Shown here one piece after another: positions 1-8,127 of a stretch of DNA of 8,127 bases. Within the stretch, counting starts at the first letter, position 1; each line of letters starts with the position of its first letter. Made by a program: the position numbers and the translations under genes. The notes below the pieces were generated by a model. The model saw only the letters and a list, made by a program, of their open reading frames with translations. It made no database searches and was not told the origin of the DNA. This stretch comes from Chloroflexota bacterium (GTDB lineage Bacteria; Chloroflexota; DTOL01; JACQYG01), in assembly GCA_016208345.1 (NCBI GenBank), contig JACQYG010000089.1, forward strand, positions 1 to 8,127. The letters are read 5' to 3'.

Positions 1-90
1 ACCTAGGGTTGAAGCGCCAGGCCCCCGGGGTGGTGTTCTCGGGACGAGCTTGGGAGTTTTTCTTTCCTAGTGACGAAAGTGGGAGAACCT
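1..90 (+). other. 5' flank of prfB
   Basis: Ninety bases precede prfB. They contain the prfB Shine-Dalgarno GGGAG (81-85). A small CTCG/CGAG hairpin near 38-48 is followed by a T-rich stretch (GTTTTTCTTT, 57-66), which could be the end of an upstream transcription unit. One frame runs open from the left edge to TAG at 68-70, but its residues are not recognisable as any gene end. Confidence 0.3.
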
Positions 91-1183
91 ATGGAAGAAT
101 TGATAACGATGCTGGCATCGCTGCGCCAGCGGATCTCGAACATCCAGGTGCGCCTTTGACCTGACTGGGAAGGAAAAGGAGATCGCGAGGTTCCAGGAAG
201 AGTCCGCCTCTGGGGACTTCTGGCTGGACCAGGAAAGGGCGCAGAAGGTCATGCGGGACCTGATGCAGCTAAGAGAACAGGTGGAGCTCTGGCGAGGGCT
301 GGAGAAGCAGGCCAGTGATCTGGTAGATCTGGCCGAGTTGGCCCAGGCCGAGGGCGATACGGCCCTGAACCAGGAGGTGGGTGAGGAGGCCTCAGCCCTG
401 GCCCGGCGGCTGGATCAATTGGAGTTCCAACTGATGTTGGGCGGCGAGCACGACCGGAAGAACGCCATCCTGGCCATCCATGCCGGCGCCGGTGGGACGG
501 AGTCCCAGGACTGGGCCCAGATGCTTCTGCGCATGTACCTGCGTTGGGCCGAGCGGCGCGGCTATTCCGGTAATGTCCTGGACACCACCTGGGGCGAGGA
601 GGCGGGCATCAAGAGCACCACGGTGGAGATCATTGGGCCCTATGCCTATGGCTACCTGACTGCCGAGCGTGGCGTGCACCGACTGGTACGGCTGTCGCCT
701 TTCGACGCCGCCCATCGCCGTCACACCTCTTTTGCCCTGGTGGAGGTCATGCCTGAGGTGGAGCAGGAGGTGGAGGTGGCCGTCAACCCCGATGACCTGG
801 AGATAGACGTGTTCCGATCCTCGGGAGCAGGTGGTCAGAACGTCCAGAAGACCAGCACCGCCGTGCGCATCACGCACCGGCCTACGGGGATAGTGGTCAC
901 CTGCCAGAACGAGCGTTCCCAGTTGCAGAACAAGGAGACCGCCTTGAAGATCCTGAGGGCCCGGCTCCTGGAGATCGAGCTGGAGAGAAAAGAGGAGGAG
1001 ATCCTTCGCCTTAAAGGCCAGCACGTCGCGGCGGGATGGGGCAACCAGATCCGGTCTTATGTCTTGCATCCCTATAACATGGTCAAAGACCACCGCTCGG
1101 GCTATGAGACCTCGGATACCGCCGCCGTTCTGGATGGCGAGATCGACGGTTTCATTGAAGCCTATCTGAGGATGGCCAGATAG
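91..1183 (+). CDS. prfB: Peptide chain release factor 2 (RF2), expressed by programmed +1 frameshift
   Basis: Class I release factor that reads UGA and UAA in the ribosomal A site and triggers peptidyl-tRNA hydrolysis in the cytoplasm. The ATG at 91 follows a GGGAG Shine-Dalgarno (81-85). It opens 22 codons that end at an in-frame TGA (157-159). Reading resumes in the +1 frame from GAC at 158 and runs to TAG at 1181-1183, giving 363 residues; E. coli RF2 has 365. The RF2-specific tripeptide SPF, which recognises the stop codon, is at about residues 202-204. The catalytic GGQ is at 247-249, within SGAGGQNVQKTST, and is preceded by Ala, the common and efficient variant, rather than the Thr of E. 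coli K-12. The N-terminal helical domain lies before about residue 120. An uncorrected gene caller would start at the internal ATG at 251 and lose 53 residues. The next gene begins 39 nt downstream on the same strand. Confidence 0.97.
146..160 (+). promoter_or_regulatory. prfB programmed +1 frameshift site (autoregulatory)
   Basis: The sequence AGGTG (146-150), CGC (151-153), CTT (154-156), TGA (157-159), C (160) reproduces the classical RF2 recoding element: an internal Shine-Dalgarno-like stretch, exactly 3 nt of spacer, a slippery CUU codon and a UGA in the poor CUUUGAC context. When RF2 is scarce, the ribosome pauses at UGA and slips by +1 to GAC. When RF2 is abundant, translation terminates after 22 codons. 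The element matches the E. coli site in layout, although the SD-like part is AGGTG rather than AGGGGG. Confidence 0.96.
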
Positions 1184-1200
1184 CTTGGAGAAATCCAAGC
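1183..1200 (+). repeat. Perfect 7-bp stem-loop with GAAA tetraloop at the prfB stop codon
   Basis: GCTTGGA (1183-1189), loop GAAA (1190-1193) and TCCAAGC (1194-1200) form a perfect inverted repeat whose first base is the last base of the prfB stop codon. A GNRA loop makes this an unusually stable small RNA hairpin. No U-tract follows (the next bases are CTAACTTTG), so it is not a canonical intrinsic terminator. It may be an mRNA-stabilising 3' structure, a leaky attenuator or a processing point between prfB and the peptidase gene. The structure is seen directly; its role is inferred. Confidence 0.6.
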
Positions 1201-1222
1201 CTAACTTTGTAGAGATGTTAAC

Positions 1223-2485
1223 GTGAAGCGATTACCCTTGGTCATTATCCTCCTGGCTTTATCGCTGACCTGGATTTTCCCGGCTCAAGCCCAGGGGGAG
1301 ATCACCGTCACCCAGGATAGCTATCTAACCAGCTTCCCCACCCAGGTGAAATTCACCCTGGAGGCTAGGGGCTCCAGCGACATCGTTCGGATCACCCTGG
1401 TCTACCAACTGGCGGGCGAGGCGGCGGTGAATACCGCCTATCCGGAGTTCCAGCCGTCCAAAGAGATCACGACTGAATACGTCTGGAATACCAAGAAGTC
1501 CTACGTGCCACCGGGGGTGGAGGTGGAGTATTATTGGCGCATCGAAGATGCCGCTGGCCACACCCTGAAAACCCCGCCGAAGAGCTTCGTCTACGCGGAT
1601 ACCCGTTACACCTGGCAGCAACTAAGCCGGGGAAAGCTGGTCCTCTCGTGGTATCGAGGGAGCCAGGACTTTGGGCAGGCGCTCCTGGACGCTGCAGCCA
1701 AGGGGCTAGAACAGATCGACCGCGACACCGGGATCAAGGTGGAACTGACAGTCAAGATCTTCATTTACGGCAGCCAGACGGACCTGTTGGGCGCCCTGGA
1801 GCCGCGGCACTCCGAGTGGACGGGTGGGGTGTCTTTCTCAGAGATGGGGATCATTCTCCTGGACATCAGCGAAGGCCGGTTGAGTTGGGGCAAAAGGGCT
1901 TTGGTCCACGAGCTCACGCATGTGGCGGTGCACCAGGCCACCGATAACCCTTATGGCGAGGTGCCGCGGTGGCTCAATGAGGGGCTGGCCATGTACATGG
2001 AGGGGGATCTGGAATCGCCCTACGCCTCGGCCTTGAATCAGGCCATCAAGGAGAACCGGCTTTTCTCCTTGCGCTCGTTGAGCAGCTATCCGGGTGATCC
2101 CCGGCAGGTCACGCTATACTACGCCGAAAGCTACAGCGTGGTGAAATACCTCATCGACGATTTCGGCCGGGGAAAAATGGCCCAGTTGATGGCGGCCTTC
2201 AAGGAGGGCACCACCCAGGAGACCGCCTTGACGCAGGTCCTTGGCCTGAGCACCGACGGCCTGGACGCCCAGTGGCGGCAGAGCCTGAGCGCGAAGGCTA
2301 AGGCCTCGCCAGGGCCAACCCGCTCGGCCACCCCAGCCCCAACGGTGCCGGCTGGCGGTGTAGCACCTGGCTCTCGTCAGGGCCTGGTGGTTCTGCTCTG
2401 TCTCTTCCTGCCCATCATTGGCGGTGGGCTTCTGGCGGTAGCCCTAGGGGCGGGTGCCCTCTACTTCTCTCGACGCAAGGCTTGA
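1223..2485 (+). CDS. Secreted, membrane-anchored peptidase MA family (gluzincin) metallopeptidase
   Basis: A 420-residue zinc metallopeptidase predicted to act outside the cytoplasm. Residues 1-24 form a signal peptide: KR, then a long hydrophobic stretch ending AQAQ. Residues 25-130 look like a beta-rich domain with Ig-like character. The catalytic domain carries HELTH at 229-233 and the third zinc ligand at Glu253 (WLNEGLA), 19 residues after the second His. This HExxH-19-E spacing is typical of gluzincins and fits the peptidase MA-like family. A YAESYSVVKYL stretch near 300-310 is also family-like. A Pro/Ala/Ser/Thr-rich linker (361-385) leads to one C-terminal transmembrane segment (about 387-415) followed by SRRKA, so the protein is probably anchored with the catalytic domain outside. 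It starts with GTG at 1223 behind a weak AGAG. The substrate is unknown. It lies 39 nt after prfB and may be co-transcribed with it. Confidence 0.87.
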   Translation: MKRLPLVIILLALSLTWIFPAQAQGEITVTQDSYLTSFPTQVKFTLEARGSSDIVRITLVYQLAGEAAVNTAYPEFQPSKEITTEYVWNTKKSYVPPGVEVEYYWRIEDAAGHTLKTPPKSFVYADTRYTWQQLSRGKLVLSWYRGSQDFGQALLDAAAKGLEQIDRDTGIKVELTVKIFIYGSQTDLLGALEPRHSEWTGGVSFSEMGIILLDISEGRLSWGKRALVHELTHVAVHQATDNPYGEVPRWLNEGLAMYMEGDLESPYASALNQAIKENRLFSLRSLSSYPGDPRQVTLYYAESYSVVKYLIDDFGRGKMAQLMAAFKEGTTQETALTQVLGLSTDGLDAQWRQSLSAKAKASPGPTRSATPAPTVPAGGVAPGSRQGLVVLLCLFLPIIGGGLLAVALGAGALYFSRRKA

Positions 2486-2533
2486 CCCATACCAGGCTCA
2501 CCGCTGCTGATAAAGGTTGAGCGGCATCCTCAG

Positions 2534-2553
2534 GTCCTGGCTGGACTCAGGAC
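2534..2553. terminator. Weak hairpin between convergent genes (possible bidirectional terminator)
   Basis: The 78-bp gap between the convergent peptidase and rtcA genes contains GTCCTG (2534-2539) and CAGGAC (2548-2553), a 6-bp inverted repeat with an 8-nt loop. No U-run follows on either strand and other short pairings compete, so this is only a candidate for transcription termination. Confidence 0.25.
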
Positions 2554-2563
2554 GCCTCTCCCG

Positions 2564-3661
2564 TTACCCTCCGGGCACGATACTCACCGTTCCCGGTTCC
2601 CCTTCCAGTCCTTCCACCTGGCACCTCACCGGCAGGAACTGCGCCACCACCCAGATGTTGGTCAACAGGTGTCGCGTGATCCTTGAGGTGGTGAAAACAG
2701 AAGCCCCCTGAGCCAGAGAGAGGGGCAAGATGATCTGATCGGCCAGATGGGGATCTACCGCCCCATCTGTCGCGTGGTGGGCGAAGAACTCGTGGCAGGC
2801 CTCTTCGGTCACCTTCTCGGCCGGCTTGCCCCTCTCCCCCAGCCCGGTGAACCCAGCCAGGGCATTCTCGTACTCCGCCGAGAGGAATAGCAAGGTGCCT
2901 GGCCCCGCAGAACTGGCGCTCACGATCTCGAACTCAGGCGCGAACCCTCGCTCCCGCAAAAGGCTTTCGGCCCGGGATCTCTGACGCTCGGCGATGGAGA
3001 TAGGCAGGTTAGATACCGCCGAGACCACTTTCAGGCTCACCAGTTCCCCACGCCGGCGCCAGTCTGCGGCGGTGGGACGGGGTTGCCCGGCGGGGACCCG
3101 GACGTTGATGAGGCCGCCCCCCTTGGGATACCAGCCCCACCTTTTCAGGATCGTGTCTGCCTGGACCCCCAGGCGGGCCAATGTAGGGAGGAATACCAGC
3201 TTCAGATAGTGGAAGGAAGGGCTCAGGGGCACGTGGGTGCCGCCGCACAGGCGGAGACGGGAATGGCTCCTGGCCATTTTCTGGTGGTCCCGGTCCGGGG
3301 CCGGCGTCTTGGTCGCCAGGGCCAGTGGCAGGAGTATGGCCTGGAGCACCAGGGTCACTGCCCCGGCGCTGCCCCGCTCCTCGGCCACGTCGAAGGCATA
3401 GTCTCCCGGCACCGCCGGTCCCGGGGAAAAGCTCAGTTCCTGGGAACCCAGGGCAGCCCCTTCCACTTGAGCTTGGCAAATGTTGGCGGCGGCCTTCACG
3501 CCAGCCAGGTGTTGAGGCTGGAGGCCGGGCTTGCGGCGCCCGGCGCGGATGCGTTGGACCTGGAGTGACCTGCCGGTGATCATGGACAAGGTGAGGGCGG
3601 AGCGCAGTATCTGCCCCCCGCCCTCGCCGTACGAGCCATCGATGGTGACGAAGTCCTCCAC
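2564..3661 (-). CDS. rtcA: RNA 3'-terminal phosphate cyclase
   Basis: RtcA converts an RNA 3'-phosphate to a 2',3'-cyclic phosphate using ATP, through an AMP-enzyme intermediate; it acts in RNA repair or processing in the cytoplasm. The 365-residue product has the family N-terminus, with IDGSYGEGGGQILRSAL at residues 7-23, and the middle motifs CGGTHVP (139-145) and GWYPKGGG (176-183). The C-terminal DPHLADQIILP (303-313) contains His305, equivalent to the adenylylated His309 of E. coli RtcA. The GTG start at 3661 is preceded by GAGG, 7 nt upstream. Relative to remembered homologues, about 14 extra residues lie around 119-132, rich in charged residues (PAPDRDHQKMARSH), before the LRLCGGTH strand. 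No rtcB or rtcR is nearby. The closest same-strand upstream gene encodes an RRM protein, 126 bp away. Confidence 0.95.
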   Translation of the reverse strand: MEDFVTIDGSYGEGGGQILRSALTLSMITGRSLQVQRIRAGRRKPGLQPQHLAGVKAAANICQAQVEGAALGSQELSFSPGPAVPGDYAFDVAEERGSAGAVTLVLQAILLPLALATKTPAPDRDHQKMARSHSRLRLCGGTHVPLSPSFHYLKLVFLPTLARLGVQADTILKRWGWYPKGGGLINVRVPAGQPRPTAADWRRRGELVSLKVVSAVSNLPISIAERQRSRAESLLRERGFAPEFEIVSASSAGPGTLLFLSAEYENALAGFTGLGERGKPAEKVTEEACHEFFAHHATDGAVDPHLADQIILPLSLAQGASVFTTSRITRHLLTNIWVVAQFLPVRCQVEGLEGEPGTVSIVPGG

Positions 3662-3787
3662 CGGGGCGCCTCGTTTCAGGTGATGTCCAGCGGGGCGACT
3701 GGAAATGATCTAAGTGGTTGCACAGACGGAGGATATCGGTCAGTGTCAGGTGACGTCGTGGGCTATCCGGTCACATCTATGCACCGT

Positions 3788-4078
3788 TTACCAGCGCCGG
3801 CCGCCACCTCTCCTGCCCTCGTCTCTCCGGCCTTCGGTGCGCGGGCGAGCCTCGTTAACGGTGAGCGTTCGTCCCTTCAACTCCTTGCCGTTCAACCCGC
3901 CGATGGCGGCTAGGGCTTCGGCCGCGGTGGGCATCTCCACGAACCCGAAGCCTCTTGGCTCACCGCTGTATTTGTCCTTGATTATGGCGACAGACGCCAC
4001 CTGTCCGAAGGCCGCGAAGGCCTCCCGCAAGTCATCCTCGGTGACCCCGCGCGACAGATTGCCTACGTAGATGTTCAT
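3788..4078 (-). CDS. Single-RRM RNA-binding protein
   Basis: A 96-residue protein made of one RNA recognition motif plus a short basic tail. RNP2 is IYVGNL (residues 3-8) and RNP1 is RGFGFVEM (42-49); these beta strands carry the aromatic residues that stack on RNA bases (Tyr4, Phe44, Phe46). The tail from about residue 78 is Arg/Gly-rich and ends GGGRRW. Small RRM proteins of this kind are common in cyanobacteria and Chloroflexota and in several lineages are cold-responsive RNA chaperones; the RNA target here is unknown. The ATG at 4078 is chosen because AAGGA lies 8 nt upstream and the protein then begins exactly at the RRM. The frame stays open back to a GTG at 4222, which overlaps the end of the M48 gene, but that extension has no recognisable domain. 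A promoter probably lies in 4079-4218, though I saw no clear -35/-10 pair. Confidence 0.93.
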   Translation of the reverse strand: MNIYVGNLSRGVTEDDLREAFAAFGQVASVAIIKDKYSGEPRGFGFVEMPTAAEALAAIGGLNGKELKGRTLTVNEARPRTEGRRDEGRRGGGRRW

Positions 4079-4218
4079 GGTGACCGTCCTTTCTTTTTTC
4101 CCAAACGTTTCGATCAGGAATTCCGTCTCATGAGCTCGGTGTAAGCGGAGTGCGAGCGTAGGAGGCATTTGAGCGGAATGAATGAAGCTGCTCACGCCGC
4201 ATCCTCGCTTCTCGTCTC

Positions 4219-4491
4219 TCACCCTTCATCCTCCTGGGATAAGAGTGCCCTTGATAGAGCCTTAAAAAGCCTCCCGTGATTGGGGACCTTTAGGTGCAGC
4301 AATTCGTGAGCGATCGCCTCTGCGCGAAACTGCGCCGGCCGCTGCAGCAACGCCGTATCAAAGGTCAACCGACCCCTACTGGAGCAACTCGCCCACTTGT
4401 GCTTCATCGGGCGCAGGCGAATCTCCTTCGGCTGCACGCCGATGCGCTGCGCCCACGCTGCTACCTCCGCTTTGAAGACGGCAACCGGCAC
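4219..4491 (-). CDS. Small M48 / YgjP-like (DUF45) metallopeptidase of a type I RM locus
   Basis: A short zinc-protease-like protein of about 90 residues. It contains RLRPMKHKWASCSSRGRLTF, the family core with its KWASCSS motif, then IAHELLHLKVPNHG. This gives HExxH at residues 62-66 and the third ligand His72 in PNH, as in YgjP-like proteins. Full YgjP proteins are much longer (roughly 170-240 aa). As I remember it, a compact version like this one accompanies type I restriction genes, so it need not be a truncation. The start is uncertain. GTG at 4491, 10 nt after the hsdR stop, is the best in-frame choice, but it has only a weak purine stretch upstream; the frame is open further inside hsdR, where it is a shadow. 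The gene is the last of the mntA-hepT-hsdR operon. Its function is unknown; turnover or regulation of the restriction complex is only a guess. Confidence 0.8.
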   Translation of the reverse strand: MPVAVFKAEVAAWAQRIGVQPKEIRLRPMKHKWASCSSRGRLTFDTALLQRPAQFRAEAIAHELLHLKVPNHGRLFKALSRALLSQEDEG

Positions 4492-4501
4492 TCCGTTTTC
4501 T

Positions 4502-7440
<2,939 letters not shown>

Positions 7441-7444
<4 letters not shown>

Positions 7445-7785
7445 TGTTCTCGCCTCAGAATCTCTTGCAACACGGGCACCAGTGGGGGCAGATTCTGGGT
7501 AATCGTTTGCCAGAGAATAGCCACATCCACCCGGAAATACTCGTGGACAACGACGTTACGGAGTGCCTGCATCTTATCCCAGGGAACTTGAGGGTAGCGT
7601 GTCCTCACCTCATCAGGGATATGCCGAGTCGCTTCCCCAATGATCCCAACTTCGTACGCCGAGGCGCGCACTGTCTTTATATCGGCAGCGAACTCTTCAA
7701 AGGCCATGCCCTGGATGTAAGTCTGCAGGTTGCCAATCGCTTCAAGGATATCCTCCAGGCGGACTTGCCAATCTCTAGTGGACAT
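7441..7785 (-). CDS. hepT: HepT-type HEPN ribonuclease toxin (DUF86)
   Basis: Toxin of an MntA-HepT (type VII) toxin-antitoxin pair. HEPN-domain proteins of this family are RNases that act on cellular RNA, including tRNA, and stop growth. The 114-residue all-helical protein carries the defining RX4HXY motif: Arg76, His81 and Tyr83 in ALRNVVVHEYF. In characterised pairs the Tyr is the residue AMPylated by MntA to neutralise the toxin. The ATG at 7785 is supported by a strong AAGGAGG (7792-7798) 6 nt upstream, located inside the end of mntA. The gene overlaps mntA by 11 nt at its start and hsdR by 4 nt (ATGA) at its end. This ties toxin production to both the antitoxin and the restriction nuclease. 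All active residues are present, so the toxin is probably functional. Confidence 0.92.
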
Positions 7786-8065
7786 ATACCGCCTCCTTGA
7801 GAACTCGCTCGCGCAGTCTGGGCTTCAACGACGCCGGAGTCCCCAGGTCTACCTGGCACCCCAACAGGTTCTCCAGGTAACTTTTCAGGTCCACGAACTC
7901 AAACAACCCCACCGGGCGCTCGAACTCGACCAGGAGGTCCACGTCACTATCCTGACGCGCCTCGTCCCGCGCCGCTGAGCCGAAGAGAGCGAGGGACTTC
8001 GCCCCAAGCTGTTCCAGCTCCGCCCGGTGCTCGCTCAAAAGGCGTAGAATCTCATCCCGTCGCAT
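7775..8065 (-). CDS. mntA: MntA-type minimal nucleotidyltransferase antitoxin
   Basis: Antitoxin partner of the HEPN toxin that follows it. Family members transfer AMP from ATP onto the HepT active-site tyrosine. The 96-residue protein has the nucleotidyltransferase signature GS-X10-DXD: Gly29-Ser30 in LFGSAARDE and Asp41-Val-Asp43 in DSDVDLLVEF. A probable third catalytic Asp is at residue 73 (CQVDLGTP). The ATG at 8065 is preceded by GGAGGA (8071-8076) with a 5-nt spacer. The reading frame stays open further upstream, towards the window edge, but that part has no family similarity. The antitoxin precedes the toxin, and the toxin's Shine-Dalgarno lies within the antitoxin's last codons. The closest promoter should lie either in the 62 bp remaining to the right or upstream of hsdM/hsdS. 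Confidence 0.93.
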   Translation of the reverse strand: MRRDEILRLLSEHRAELEQLGAKSLALFGSAARDEARQDSDVDLLVEFERPVGLFEFVDLKSYLENLLGCQVDLGTPASLKPRLRERVLKEAVYVH

Positions 8066-8127
8066 GGTAATCCTCCACTGCCAACTCTTAACTTTACCGG
8101 GCATCAAGGAATATTCCAAGCTCGCTT
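8066..8127 (-). other. Right-edge leader of the mntA-hepT-hsdR operon
   Basis: No gene can be assigned here. On the minus strand, one frame entering from the right ends at TGA (8104-8106) after seven codons and another at TAA (8094-8096). Either could be the end of an upstream gene such as hsdS, but too few codons are visible to recognise a product. I saw no convincing -35/-10 pair. Confidence 0.3.
8108..8117. promoter_or_regulatory. Perfect 10-bp palindrome upstream of mntA (possible operator)
   Basis: GGAATATTCC is a perfect 10-bp palindrome centred about 47 bp upstream of the mntA start. On the minus strand it is flanked as TTGGAATATTCCTT. It could be an operator, but a single palindrome of this length can arise by chance, no second copy is seen in the window, and no DNA-binding regulator is encoded here. 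Confidence 0.2.

Noticed and set aside
392..1198. 268-residue open frame on the minus strand opposite prfB
   Set aside because: It is antisense to an unmistakable RF2 and contains no recognisable motif; it is a by-product of GC-rich codon usage.
3677..3760. Short near-repeats (CAGGTGATGTCC / CAGGTGACGTCG) and a GGATA/TATCC pairing in the rrm-rtcA gap
   Set aside because: They are too short and imperfect to be called repeats, a terminator or a tRNA; no T-loop-like sequence or clover-leaf pairing is visible.
4115..4136. Adjacent 8-bp palindromes GGAATTCC and CTCATGAG upstream of the RRM gene
   Set aside because: Each is short enough to occur by chance, their spacing does not suggest a known operator, and no promoter could be placed next to them.
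4079..4222. N-terminal extension of the RRM protein to GTG at 4222
   Set aside because: The ATG at 4078 has a good Shine-Dalgarno and starts exactly at the RRM fold; the extension has no domain and would make an unusual RRM protein.

Overview
The window looks like chromosomal DNA from a fairly GC-rich bacterium, most likely a Chloroflexota (Anaerolineae-like) lineage. This is inferred from the gene families and their arrangement: RF2 followed by a peptidase-MA surface protein, a single-domain RRM protein, a stand-alone RNA 3'-phosphate cyclase, and a type I restriction locus carrying a small M48 metallopeptidase. No rRNA or tRNA is present to confirm it.

Left part, plus strand (1-2485): prfB, the gene for peptide chain release factor 2, spans 91-1183. 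It contains a canonical programmed +1 frameshift (SD-like AGGTG, 3-nt spacer, CTT TGA C), so the protein is encoded in two frames. A perfect 7-bp hairpin with a GAAA loop sits directly on its stop codon. Next is a signal-peptide-bearing, C-terminally anchored gluzincin metallopeptidase (1223-2485).

Middle, minus strand (2564-4078): rtcA (RNA 3'-terminal phosphate cyclase), convergent with the peptidase, and upstream of it a 96-residue RRM RNA-binding protein. Both act on RNA and have the same orientation, but 126 bp separate them and I cannot show that they are co-transcribed.

Right part, minus strand (4219-8065): a compact four-gene operon. In transcription order it is mntA (nucleotidyltransferase antitoxin), hepT (HEPN RNase toxin), hsdR (type I restriction endonuclease R subunit, 980 aa) and a 90-residue M48/YgjP-like metallopeptidase. 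mntA and hepT overlap by 11 nt, hepT and hsdR overlap at ATGA, and hsdR and the peptidase gene are 10 nt apart. A toxin-antitoxin pair is therefore translationally linked to a restriction nuclease. hsdM and hsdS are not in the window; if the locus is complete they should lie beyond the right edge. Base composition appears lower in GC here than in the flanking housekeeping genes, as expected for a mobile defence island. This RM, toxin-antitoxin and metallopeptidase combination is the most interesting content of the window. Each component family is known; the coupling is what deserves attention.
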